NCBI GenBank assembly: GCA_905250125.1 | Contig: CAJNOL010000145.1 | Coordinates: 1 to 64,000, forward strand | Reading direction: 5' to 3' | From: Rotaria sordida | Lineage: Eukaryota; Rotifera; Eurotatoria; Philodinida; Philodinidae | DNA length: 64,000 nucleotides | Shown: positions 12,122 through 22,681 of the stretch, piece after piece | How the letters are laid out: each line of letters opens with the position of its first letter | Numbering within the stretch: position 1 is the stretch's first letter | Position numbers and translations under genes: made by a program | Notes under the pieces: model-generated | What the model saw: the letters and a program-made list of their open reading frames with translations, nothing else | What the model was told of the DNA's origin: nothing | Databases searched by the model: none

Positions 12122-12169
12122 GCGTAAAATTGATGAAACTCGACGAATTTTTGGTAACATTTTAGTCAA
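7725..12169 (-). CDS. Filamin-repeat (Ig-FLN) protein, 664 residues
   Basis: Eleven exons read 5' to 3' on the minus strand: 12169-11989, 11941-11693, 11541-11314, 11257-11120, 11065-10905, 10849-10726, 9025-8858, 8658-8528, 8461-8365, 8308-7997 and 7930-7725. All joins are GT/AG and the total is 1995 nt. The first 200 residues are low-complexity (Asn, Ser, Thr). Four filamin-type immunoglobulin repeats follow. They show the family signatures: GPGL near the start of a repeat (GPGLTDGFVN), and the GSPY/GSPF end motif (DGSPYHLRL, QGSPFICRV, PGSPYLVTV). No calponin-homology actin-binding domain is present, so it is not a full filamin. It could be a scaffold or cross-linker. Start is the first ATG; a second ATG at 12160 is also possible. 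One intron carries a tRNA gene and another is 1.7 kb long. Confidence 0.85.
8767..8848 (-). tRNA. tRNA-Ser (anticodon AGA)
   Basis: Read on the minus strand the 82-nt gene begins GCTGCGATGGCCGAGTGG and ends with the acceptor strand TCGTAGC plus discriminator G. The seven acceptor pairs close with one G-U. The anticodon loop is CTAGAAA, so the anticodon is AGA. There is a long class II variable arm, as expected for serine, and a canonical T arm (GGTTCGAATCC), which is also the B box. A run of nine T follows almost at once as a pol III terminator. The gene lies inside a filamin-repeat intron (8659-8857) on the same strand, starting only nine bases after the splice donor. Confidence 0.95.
9026..10725. 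other. 1.7-kb intron of the filamin-repeat gene, no gene recognised
   Basis: All other introns of this gene are about 50-200 bp, so this one is strikingly long. An open frame of 96 codons in the other direction (10462-10752) overlaps the next exon and looks like a chance frame. I see no clear terminal repeats, though an old transposon insertion would explain the length. Confidence 0.5.
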
Positions 12170-12787
12170 TAAATGATAAGTATAAAATCTCGATAGAGTT
12201 CTTTAGTCTAGAAATGAAGAGAAAAACAAAGAATATGAATAAAGTTATTCTCTGAAAAAGAAGTTCATTTCGATTTATCAAAAAATGTTTATTATTGTCT
12301 AGAAAATTTTCAAGAAACAGATCAATAGAAGTATAATATGAAAATCTCTATGTTTCATGCATGAATCTCGAAATGTGCCGAAACTGAGATTTTCATTTTA
12401 ATTGGACTACTGTACTTTTATTTTTTTTTAATAAATATAATAATTATAAAGGTATTTTCTCCAAATATTTTCTACAATAAAAGTCAAAGAGAATTTTAAA
12501 CTCGAGTTTCGAACACATAGATATCTAAAGAGGGCGCTAACATACACACATGACTACTAAACTTCATGTCTAGGTTTTTATTTTTTTAAACATATTTCAA
12601 AATTTTTTTTTGTCTAGATATTTTATTCTTTCCAGACCGTTTAATAAAATAATAATTCAATTGTTATACTTCATAACAGAGGTTGTTGCTATCTCATGTA
12701 CACGTCCGATGATAGATAAATGCGTAAGTGAAACACTCGATTCGAAACCGAGAATAATATAAAATTTCCAACATTTGTTTATATTTA
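12170..12787. other. Divergent promoter region, filamin-repeat gene / CFAP36
   Basis: About 620 bp of AT-rich sequence lies between the starts of two genes transcribed in opposite directions. Both promoters should be here. I see no named motif. Confidence 0.4.
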
Positions 12788-14074
12788 ATGGCGTTGGATA
12801 GTGCCAATTGGATTGCTGAAACTGTCGGTGATTTTATTCACTCATCAATCTGGGGAGCTCCTATTTATACATTTATTGAAGCAAATTGTGCTACTTTTGA
12901 TTATGATGATGATGATGATGCTACAGAAGAAGATGATACAACATCATCAGCATCTGTGGAAGAACAAATGAATATTTATCAACAATATCAACGTCTTGTT
13001 GATGCATTAATTGAAGGTCTTGGTAAAGATCTCGATTTAGATCAAAATGAATTAAAAACAGTTTGTCAATTGCCAATATCCGGTGATGAATCTGGTATAA
13101 TTGATGAACCATTTGAACAATTGTATGCAGCAAGAGACTTTCAATTATTTCAAGAAATGATGAGAAGAAAAAATTTAATTCTTCAATTACAAGCACTTGT
13201 TACTTTACAATTACAATGGGGTTTATTAAAACATAGTGAAGCTGGAGATGATCTTGTTCTTTCACTTTTATTACAAGCTACATCATCACCATCACAACCA
13301 GGATTAGCTCATCTACCATCAGAAACAATTGAAAGACCACAATTACAGAACAATGAAGACAAACATCAGCAACAACATGTTGCTGATGATGATGATAATG
13401 ATGATGATGACGATGAGGACGTTGTTATTGTACAACAAAAACAACCATCATCATCACGTAAGAAAAAAGAACCAAAAATAACAGCTAAAGAAGAATATCG
13501 TTTACCTGATCTACGAGTTAAAGGTGGACCAGAACTTGATGCCAAATGGTATAGAGATCTTCAACAAAAAACTCAAAAGGTTTTATTCTATATAGTTTTA
13601 AGTTTAACTTTTTGAAATATAATTTTTACTTTTTTATAGAGAAATGACAATGATGATTCAAAAGAAAATAATCAACTGAAAACAACATCTACACCTCAAA
13701 CAATTGGTGCTATTCCTGAAGAAGTACTTCGTGACAAATTACGTGAATTAACTATTCGTACAACGTCATCAGTAGATAATGAAACAGCTGCTGCTATGGA
13801 ATCACGAAAGAATTTTCTTCAACAACAACGTAATTTAATTGTAAATAAACAACGTGCAGAACGTACACTAGATTTAGAACAACAAACACCTAATCCCCGA
13901 CCACAATCAGCTGCACATATTGCACGTAAAGCTATGGCAACAACGAATAAAGCAAATGAAAACAAACCAGGACAACAACAACAACAACAACCTACGCAAA
14001 TACCTGAAGATGAATTAATCAAACGACGAGCTATGGCTGCTAAACTTAAACGTGAAGTTGTAGATAAACGATGA
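12788..14074 (+). CDS. CFAP36: Cilia- and flagella-associated protein 36 (CFAP36/CCDC104)
   Basis: Two exons, 12788-13579 and 13640-14074, with a 60-bp intron; 408 residues. The N-terminal 130 residues form the BART-like domain that binds ARL3-type small GTPases. They include WIAETVGDFIHSSIWGAPIY, the FIEANCATFD helix end and the later AARDFQLFQEMMRRKN segment, which correspond closely to the CFAP36 pattern. Acidic and low-complexity stretches follow (DDDDD blocks, poly-Gln), with a C-terminal charged coiled coil. The protein is expected in cilia, matching the ciliary tubulin-modifying enzyme further along the window. Length is somewhat above the usual vertebrate protein because of the acidic inserts. 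Confidence 0.9.
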
Positions 14075-15339
14075 ATGTTTTTTCATAAAACTTCCTATCT
14101 CTTTGATTATGATAGTTACACATTTCAATTTTTCTTTCCTTTTCTGTGCTTTTGTTTTCAAAAATCGTGTATATCGAAGTAAACATCAAAATATTTTCAA
14201 ATTGATTAAATCTGAATTCTATCTAAATCTATTATTTATATTCTTGCAGTTGGTCTATTGATTTTTTATTCAAATAAAAATTTCATACAATGGATGTAAA
14301 TAAGAATTCAATAGTGGATCTAGAATCTTAGTGGGGGATGGCGATTTCTAAAGGATACTTTCTGAGGTAGTATGATTGTTTTTATAAATCAGTCAGAAAA
14401 CATACTCGTATACATATAGTTCTCTGTACCATTTTTATACAAATTCATGAATGAATAGCTTTTATTAAAATAAAATAGCAACTAAGAAAACTCAAAGATC
14501 CAGACAATGATTCGATTTAGAAGAATTCATCAATAACCGAGTTAACTTTATATCTATATCTTAACAAATATACATCATCATTAATTCATTAAGCATTTGT
14601 TCTGATGTTTTTGTCTTTTGAACTTACTTCTTTTTTGTAAAACTTATCTAAAGATACATTCTAGTCTGAAAAAGAATGGTGACTTGGCATTAAACAAAGT
14701 AATCTTAAAGAACAAACACCTCATATAATATCATTAGTATATGCTTAGAGATTATTCTAAAATATTTAATTGAAGGATTAGATCTTTCTCCGAAACCATT
14801 CGAAACTTCTAGGCAGACGCTTCAATTTTCGTTGTTTAAGTCGAAGTTGTAGTACTGTTTTTGTTTTGAATATTTTAACCGTTGGTTTGTTTTTTTTTTA
14901 AGTAATCATCAATTAATAAGAGTAATAACTAATGTTCTTATTGCATCAATAGCTGTTTCTCACTAGCGTGCTTTACTTATTATTGAAATTGCACTTTAAC
15001 AATTGCAGTTGACATTTCTTGGCGACTTTATCGATTTCAAAATTTGAATTCTTTTGTGCAAATATTTATTAGAAAGATTATGTAAAAGACTGCTTTATTA
15101 CTTTTATGTATGAGAGCTAGCGATCGTCAGACCACTGTACTACTAGATCCGCTAGTGGATGTATTTATTACTAAATATGAACTATTCAAATTTATTCTTG
15201 TTTTGTCTATGCAATGACAAATATATAATTTATTTGAAGAATAATGTCAAATAATTTATCGAAACTTTTAGTTACTTAACAATAATATTCATAATATCTA
15301 TGATAATGCGTTTTCCTCTAATACAATTTTAATTCTTTT
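14075..15339. other. Convergent intergenic region, no gene seen
   Basis: This stretch holds the 3' flanks of CFAP36 (+) and the Kv-like channel gene (-). An aataaa-type signal is seen near 14270. No coding pattern or repeat structure stands out in the rest. Confidence 0.45.
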
Positions 15340-16814
15340 CTAATTTACTATCGATTGATGATATCTATCAATTTGTGTTGTTAAATAATCGATAAAAGAT
15401 ATGCGATGTAATGTTTCAACATGGATCATCTTTGTTGTTATTATATTTAATTCTTGTATTAACTTTTGATAGATAGTAATTAAAAGAGGACATGCAATAA
15501 GTGTCATTATAATGATAACAATAAAAGACAAAATTGATTGTTCTGTTGTATCTCCATAGCCAACATTCAATAGGATTTGATAAACAAAATAAATATAACG
15601 TGATGGAGCTAGAATTGTATGACGATTTATCGAATCAATTGTCAATGAACTTGAATCTGTTACATAGAGTATGATGCCCATCCAAATACACATGAATATC
15701 ACAGTTGCTAAAAACAAAATAAGATGAGAAAAAACACGAAATGACGAATGACCACTATAATAAAGAAGATCAATCAAGTGACACATGTCTCTTAAACATA
15801 AACGTATAAGAAGTAAATGACGAAAAGCAAGCCCCATAATGAAATACCATGTGCCTAGAAGAAATAATCGATGATTATTTTTACTGATCGATTTTTTTTT
15901 CTCTTCTATACCTGTATATTTATAAGACAGTAAAGTAACTATAAAAGGTAAAGAAGCAAAAATAATTTGCATAACAAAAACAGGACTTTGAAACGAAGCA
16001 ATTATAACTAATGGTTCACTTAATGGTGCTTTTCCTTTGATTTGACTTCTCTCTTCTTCATGTTTGTTGTGCATATAAAATTTGATTTTAAATAATAGTT
16101 TATCGGAATGTTGTTCATAAAACAAAGTCCATAACAGAACTAAACTAATAAGAATATCTCCAATAAGTAGACTTCTAAAACGATGATGACATCGCCATAG
16201 AATCATTTCAAACATGCCCATTACACAAGAGATACATGATATGCAATCGATTATACATCGACAAATACACTTCTGAATAAGTAAACGAGAGAGAAGAGAG
16301 ATGATTGATAAAGATTGTGAATGATGTCCAAATAACAGATTTGAAATATCATCTGACTAAAATAAAACTATATAGATACGTATATATCAATCGTTCGTTT
16401 TGTTAAAAATGTACCTGATAATATTCTAAAAGATTATAAAAAGTCAATTCTTCTTGAAAAAGTTTCTCAGACAACGAAATCATCGATGGACGTTTTATTT
16501 TATTCAATGACTTAGATGAAGTGTAGAAAGGTAAAATAATACGTTCAAATATATGTACATCACGTGAGAAAAAATAAGCATTCAGACTCGGACGCCAATA
16601 TGTTTGAAGACGAATATCATCCGCTAAAAGTGTATTTGGATAGCGAACGAGATCATTAATACGAATCTTTTTGTAATTTTTTTTAAAGAAAAATGATCAT
16701 CAGAAAAACAAAAATAGAAAGAAAGAAAGAAATACATACTTGAAATGGTTTGCCAAGTACATTGAATGATCGTTGCTCATCATTTTCGCTGTTTTCATTT
16801 GTTCTACTATGCAT
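15340..16814 (-). CDS. Divergent voltage-gated potassium (Kv) channel
   Basis: Three exons, 16814-16740, 16666-16415 and 16356-15340, all phase 0; 447 residues. Exon 2 encodes a T1/BTB tetramerisation domain: RYPNTLLADD, then NAYFFSRDVHIFERIILPFY, then FQEELTFYNLL, the Shaker-type order. Exon 3 encodes several hydrophobic segments and a pore loop with the potassium selectivity filter GYGD (residues about 375-378, in LLNVGYGDTT), followed by S6. The usual T-V-G-Y-G-D has Asn in place of Thr. The S4 region (around FRHLLLIRLCLRD) has few regularly spaced arginines, so voltage sensing may be weak. The gene is plainly Kv-related but I cannot assign a subfamily. Confidence 0.85.
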
Positions 16815-19056
16815 TATTAATAAATGATAATAAGCGCCACTTTATATTTAGTGTTGTTTACAGTTTTATTTTTCAACGGAACTATATAGTGAATTTCTTG
16901 AATAAAGTTTTAATTCGATATGGATATACTCGTTTTCAAATTAATATTGATTTAGGTAGAGTTTTAACTTTCAAAACACTAATCGTGTTCTTCATGCTCT
17001 GCTATCTTCTTAGTAATTTCATAGAACATTGGGAAATATTTTTTTTTTTTTGGTATCAAACGTATATTTAGGCTATTCCTACTATCAAAACTCTGACATT
17101 TTAAAACAGATTCAACACTTTTTTCAATTACTCAAATATTTTTGAAATAGACTATATTCAATCAGTGATGCGACAATAGTCAAATTTTACCACAGCTTAT
17201 ATATGTCACAGTTGACATAAGAATTCAGTTGAGTTTGACATGCATGTGAATTGTATGAGTCACATGATAATTAATGTTTATTTACTATGGTATTCAACTT
17301 TTGTAATTTTAGCGAATCTAAATGATTGGTCGAGCTTCTATGATTTATTTTGAATTATTTTAAAATATTTACATATAGAAAATTTTCACTTTTAACCATT
17401 CCTATTTAGTGACTATTAAAATTTTATGAATTTTATTCATCCCTTTATAATTCATCGATTGATGTTCGGTGCTATAGAACATCCAATCAAGAAACATATT
17501 CTATGTCCGTTTGTTCCTAATTACATAAATTATATCTTTTTTTCATGTCAATCTCTTACAAAAAAATGAACATTCCCAATTCTAACCTAAAATCTTACAT
17601 TAATAAACTTTCTCATAATAAGTCTATCGAATAGATGATCAACAATCTATTTATAGTTCAATTATTACTCAATCAATCGAAAAACAGATCGGCTGCTATT
17701 TGAAATAGCATAAACCATTCAATTTCAAGTGTTTTAACAACGAATTTACTAACACTAAACATTTAACCAATCATTCGATACTCCAATATTACGAGCATCG
17801 AAAAAAACCTATTTTATAAAAACAAATAGCTCAAACTCTCTCAATTTCGTTTCAACCAATGATTCAATGTCTCCATATCCCGCAGCTCGAAAAAAATCTA
17901 TTCTATAGAAATAAATAGCTCAAATATTCTCGATTTGATTTCAATCAATCATTCAATGTCCCCATATCCCGCAGCTCGAAAAAAAATCTATTCTATAGAA
18001 ACAAAACAAATAACTCGTGTACTCTCGATTTCGTTTCAGCCAATCATTCGATATCCCGAGAACCGATGTAGAAACTACACTATAAGGGAAATAATGAGTA
18101 AGAATTACTTTTACAAAAAAACAATAAACAAAATGACTAATGACTTTTTATCAACAAAATAACAGTACGAAGATACTTTTTATTGTTCCAGAAGTAATAG
18201 TAAATATAAATTTGACAAGAAACAAACAAGTTTTCTTGAATATGTGTTAGAAAAATTTTTAAACAAACAAAGTGAACTAAGTGATTCCAATTTCAACTAA
18301 GTTCCAAACTCAACGGCAACAAGGTTCGTTTTCTTTACTACTGATACAATAGCATAGAATTACTTTTTTCGACAAAAATATTCATAGATTTTTTTCTAAT
18401 GTTACTATAACTGTTTTAGTCCATGTTAGTCTTCATGAAAATAACCCATCTGTTCACTCACACCCACACTCTAGCCACACCCATGCTCAAGTGTGGTCAT
18501 CAATCAATTGATCACCTTATTGCTTACTGCTTTTACACCAATTTTTCTGAGAACTTCACAGACAAAACCTAATATCTTTGTTCGCATCCTCCAGTGTATC
18601 CGAAAGAGTGTAAGTCGTCAGTTCACTCACACCCACACTCTTAATACGCACACACACAGCAGCCTAGATGTTTCTACTGCTTTCAATAGTCTTCGCAAAG
18701 AAGCGAGACACCAATTTTGTAGTCAGATGTTTTCTCTAAGTACTTCCCACTACTTATTCAATGACTTCAGTAAAAATAAAAGGGCAAACTGGGCCTTGTG
18801 TTTGCTATTTATTCTTTTTATCTTCAAGTTAGAGTGAATGTTTAGGTGAGAGTGGATGGATGAATAGAAGACTTGCATTCATACGCACACATCCCCCTCA
18901 TTATCAGATAAACGAAGTATAAAACAGAGATAAGAGGTAGGAATCATTCTTTTTTTACTTCGTAAATGTAAAAAACCCAAAATAGTAGTAGGAATAATTA
19001 AAGAAAGCAGAAAAAAAATGAAAATAAGAAAATATGTCATCTTAAATATGAATCCA
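16815..19056. other. Gene-poor region with minisatellites and CCCACA-type blocks
   Basis: No exon is supported. It contains an 89-bp tandem repeat (17773-18060) and several short CACTCACACCCACACTC blocks at about 18453-18484 and 18621-18660. The shared phrase gttcactcacacccacactct shows the last two are copies of each other. A small G-rich then C-rich block lies at 18843-18897. An open frame at 18493-18837 runs through these repeats and is rejected as a gene. Confidence 0.55.
17773..18060. repeat. 89-bp tandem repeat, about 3.2 copies
   Basis: Copies begin at 17773, 17862, 17951 and 18046, each opening with attc(a/g)at. They share the phrases cccgcagctcgaaaaaaa, tctattctatagaaa and ctc(g/a)atttcgtttca. 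The middle two copies are the most alike. Confidence 0.8.
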
Positions 19057-21753
19057 TCATGCAAGAGCATTAGGATCAACATCTAATTTTTTAGCTCGTG
19101 ATCGTGCTGCTTCAGTTCGTGATTTGACAACTGGAATGAACAGTATCCCTGTAATTCGAATAGCCGCTGGACATTCAATGCGCCATTCAATAGCATTTAA
19201 ATCATCACTCGAATGTGCTTTATATGTTGAGACAGTGCTTGGAAAAGCACGAAATGCGTCTTTCTGAACTTGACATTCTAGTACTGCTATCATGCGTTGG
19301 TCGTCATGAGAAAATGTTACAGCATAGACTGGGTCTGAACAGTAATATATGCTTGGACTAACAAATATTGCATTAGCGAAATCTGGAATGCCGAAAGCTT
19401 CTTCTCCTCGTGGAATATGATTTGCAGGTGGACAGACACGAAAACCGTTAGAGACAACTGTACTTGGCATCACGAGTCCGTCCATGAGTATCGATCGGAT
19501 AACATTAACAGACGTACCATGATAGGCAGTGTGCGGGAAAAGTTGCGGATCATAATTGCATATCTTAAGATAGTGACACATCACGGGAGTTTGACGTAGC
19601 TGAAATTTCTGCCCAACAGCAGCTTCAATGAACATGTCTGGTGGCAGATAAAGTGCGTTCGGAAAAATTTCAGCATGACGTATCAAAGCATGTAAGCTAC
19701 CAATGCGAGGTAAACGATTATGTTGATTACTATAGGAAAACCAGTAGGCAGAGTTTGGCATCCACGTATACAGTTTCACATTTGTTTCATCATTGACTGT
19801 TACATTGGGCATATCATTTAGTTTGTCATGTTTACTGGTATAATTCGTTTGGAATAAACAAACACAGTTAGGTAATTGAAACTGTTCAGGATCTGGCGCA
19901 AAAAAATATTTTACTTCAATTGAAATATTGTTATCAGCACAACCAGATCCGAAAGTGAATAATAAATTTTTAATATTATACGTTTGTTCCTCTTTTGATT
20001 TAGCTTTAATTTGAAAAGATGCATCTTTACATTTTGACAGAAACTTGCCCTGGAAAGTGCGTAAGTTAAAACTGGCAAGTTCGTTTCTCTGTGTATAACC
20101 ACTATTCATATAACGAGGAGAATTATAGGTAATGAGACATATTGGTAAATCTACGAATTTGGAGTCTGCATAACGAGCACGGCACACGGCTGATATTAAT
20201 GTTGTAGTTTCATTATCAAAATCTAAAGGACTTCGAGCAATGGAGAACCATCGATATTTATTATGATATGGTTCTGGTATAGCCTTTATGAGATCACTAA
20301 TCGTTGCATCGCAGTGTAGTTGTACTTTTACAATTGGTTCATTTCCGGAACTCGCACCATCCTCAAACAAATGTACAGGAATGTACTTGTCAACAGCTAA
20401 ATTATTTCGATATTCTTGTAAGAGTTTTTTTATTTCGTCACCTTTGGCTTCATCCAAAGCCGTAGCATCATATTTATTTCTGATACTGACATCGGCACCT
20501 CGAGAGAGCAATAACTGAACTGTCGATAAATGTCCATTATATGCAGCACCATGCAATGGTGTACTACCTTTGTTAGGTATTTGTACATTTATATTTGCAC
20601 CTTTTTGTAAAAGGCATTTTGCGACAGATGTTTGGCCAAAACGGCATGCAACATAGAGTAAACTTGTGCCCGTGTGATCGACAGCATTAGGCGATTTGCT
20701 ATCAAAATGATATTGAAACCACCAATCGACACCATTCTTTGCCATTTCAAACATATTTCTTTCACGCATTAACCGAAATATGTCGGTAATTTGATTGCCA
20801 TTAATTAGACCTTCTTGTTCAGCCGTCATGCCCCATTTATTGATTAGAGTTGAGTTTGCACCTTTATTGAGAAGATACTCAATAATTGATGCATGTCCAC
20901 CGTAGGCAGCAAGATGTAGAGCCGAATTCAAATTGATATCAATAATGTCGAGTTGAGCTGAACGCTCTTCGATGAACCATTTAGCAAGATCGAAATAACC
21001 CTTTTTGCAAGCGCAATGAAGTAATGTCCGTTGTTGAGGAGGATATTGTGTATCAATATGTTCTCGAATATTCTTAATATTTTTTTTGAACCAATCTAGT
21101 TGATTAGTAGCTGCTTGAACGAAGGGCATCTGTTTCAATTCAGCAAAAGTTTTTCGAACCTCATCATCATGAGATTCTTGTTCGGCCGTATTTCCGTGAG
21201 AATTTTTTAATTGATAATTGGCTCCACATTCTAATAGGCAACGAATTATTTCTGGATGTCCATAGAATGCCGCCACATGTAAAGCTGTGCTTCCTGTCCG
21301 CTGTGATAGATCAGAATCAGCACCTTGTTCAATTAAATAGTATACAGCTTCAACATTGCAAGCACGTGCTGCACAATACAACGGTGTATGACCTGTTACC
21401 GGATCTTGTGCATTAATTTGCCTTAATGTCGCGTTTTTCAATCGTTGCCTCAATTCTAATGAAAGATCAGGTTCCGCTGCTAACTGTTGAAGTGTATATT
21501 TCGATACGTGCAAATCAGAAATCCATTCTTGTCGCTGATTATATCGCTTCCTTTTGTCATGATCGGATAATGTTTCATATGCACGGCATATTTTTCGGAA
21601 TTGTTCAGCCGTAATCGTACGATTTGCAGACGATTTCTGTCGATCTGCTTTGAACTGATGAATCAATTTAAGATATGCGTTACGCAATTGTAAATCGTTA
21701 CTCGTTTCAGCCACTCCAAGAATGCTGTATGGTGTGATAGCTGATGAAGCCAT
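19057..21753 (-). CDS. J-like + ankyrin-repeat + ADP-ribosyltransferase-like protein, 898 residues, intronless
   Basis: One uninterrupted reading frame. Residues 1-75 resemble a DnaJ J-domain (PYSILGVAET…, FRKICRAYETLSDHDKRKRY), but the catalytic HPD is replaced (FKADR), so it should not stimulate Hsp70 in the normal way. Residues about 115-475 hold ankyrin repeats, for example GHTPLYCAARACNVEAVYYL, STALHVAAFYGHPEIIRCLL and STPLHGAAYNGHLSTVQLLL. A middle region of unknown fold follows. The C-terminus resembles a PARP-type catalytic domain: YHGTS at 744-748, then a G-L turn, then FVSPSIYYCSDPVYA near 800, and a possible third residue in AIEWRIE near 857. If active it would attach ADP-ribose to targets selected by the ankyrin repeats; this is inference. 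Lack of introns in an intron-rich neighbourhood points to retroposition or gene transfer. Confidence 0.8.
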   Translation of the reverse strand: MASSAITPYSILGVAETSNDLQLRNAYLKLIHQFKADRQKSSANRTITAEQFRKICRAYETLSDHDKRKRYNQRQEWISDLHVSKYTLQQLAAEPDLSLELRQRLKNATLRQINAQDPVTGHTPLYCAARACNVEAVYYLIEQGADSDLSQRTGSTALHVAAFYGHPEIIRCLLECGANYQLKNSHGNTAEQESHDDEVRKTFAELKQMPFVQAATNQLDWFKKNIKNIREHIDTQYPPQQRTLLHCACKKGYFDLAKWFIEERSAQLDIIDINLNSALHLAAYGGHASIIEYLLNKGANSTLINKWGMTAEQEGLINGNQITDIFRLMRERNMFEMAKNGVDWWFQYHFDSKSPNAVDHTGTSLLYVACRFGQTSVAKCLLQKGANINVQIPNKGSTPLHGAAYNGHLSTVQLLLSRGADVSIRNKYDATALDEAKGDEIKKLLQEYRNNLAVDKYIPVHLFEDGASSGNEPIVKVQLHCDATISDLIKAIPEPYHNKYRWFSIARSPLDFDNETTTLISAVCRARYADSKFVDLPICLITYNSPRYMNSGYTQRNELASFNLRTFQGKFLSKCKDASFQIKAKSKEEQTYNIKNLLFTFGSGCADNNISIEVKYFFAPDPEQFQLPNCVCLFQTNYTSKHDKLNDMPNVTVNDETNVKLYTWMPNSAYWFSYSNQHNRLPRIGSLHALIRHAEIFPNALYLPPDMFIEAAVGQKFQLRQTPVMCHYLKICNYDPQLFPHTAYHGTSVNVIRSILMDGLVMPSTVVSNGFRVCPPANHIPRGEEAFGIPDFANAIFVSPSIYYCSDPVYAVTFSHDDQRMIAVLECQVQKDAFRAFPSTVSTYKAHSSDDLNAIEWRIECPAAIRITGILFIPVVKSRTEAARSRAKKLDVDPNALA

Positions 21754-22060
21754 ATTTTGTTGCCTGTTTACTTTGCTACGAAAAGGTAATGTGTGTCGGC
21801 GAATGTAGTAAGAGTCACGTTTTTGTTATGTTTCTTCTACTCTTTCTTGCATCCGCGGTTCTCTTTCTAACAAAGAAGTCTTTTCGTCTTCCTACGCTTT
21901 TTCTTTTCACCTAAACACAATACGGCGACATCTCCAAATTGAAGAAAGAAAAATTGCGTTGGCCATATATTCCATTTTGCAATTTAAACAATAACATTTA
22001 TGAGCACATTTTTTATTATTCTTTTTCATATAATGACTTCCGAGTAGGCATGCATCACAT

Positions 22061-22681
22061 CCAGTAAACTATCGTCAGATTTTTTAAAAATGTCAACCAC
22101 CATTTTTTGAATGACTTTCGATCTTTTATAACTATTAACGTCGGGCTTTTGTTATTAGATAGAGCTATGTTAGAGACACCTATCTGTGTAACATTTACTA
22201 AGTTCGAAGAAATTTTCCAGGAATATTTGAAAGTGAACAGTTTTTTCGTTGTTCATTTCTACAACCGTTCGTAACAACCTAGGCTAAAATTACACCAAAA
22301 TGTAGTCCAAAGAGAGCCAGATTACGTATAAAATTTCCAGATATCAGAACACTTCTCTTGAAGCATGAGTTCAGGGTGAGGATTAAAAAAAAATCAAACA
22401 ATTATACAGGGAATACAACACTTTTCGGGCTAAATTTTGGTGTACTTTAAGCCTAGATTGCTACGAAAAGTTGTCGAAATTAACAATGAAAAAACGTTCA
22501 TATGCAATCATTCGTGAAAAATTTCTGCGAACTTAGTGAATGTTACATAGGTAGACGTTTCAAAAATTGCTGTATCTAACGGCGTAAACTTAACTTCGAT
22601 AGCTATAAACTATTGAAAGTTGTTCAAAAAATGGTGTTTGGCATTTTTAAAATATCCGACAATAGATACTCAGTTTACTGG
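22061..22681. mobile_element. Foldback element with about 250-bp inverted arms
   Basis: The left arm (22061-22308) begins ccagtaaact and is matched, reverse-complemented, by the right arm (22430-22681), which ends agtttactgg. Shared segments include aaaaatg(t/c)ca(a)ccaccattttttga, taactattaacg-like text, gtaacattcactaagttcg and ttttttc(g/a)ttgtt. The arms differ at roughly a quarter of positions, so the copy is old. A spacer of about 120 bp lies in the centre. No transposase is present. Confidence 0.8.

Noticed and set aside
12921-13196. Minus-strand open frame opposite CFAP36
   Set aside because: It is a shadow of the CFAP36 exon, whose domain match is clear.
17773-18060. CRISPR-like array
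   Set aside because: The whole 89-bp unit repeats, with no conserved repeat plus unique spacers, and the genome is eukaryotic.
18493-18837. 114-codon open frame
   Set aside because: It runs across CACACA/CCCACA blocks and has no family likeness or coding pattern.
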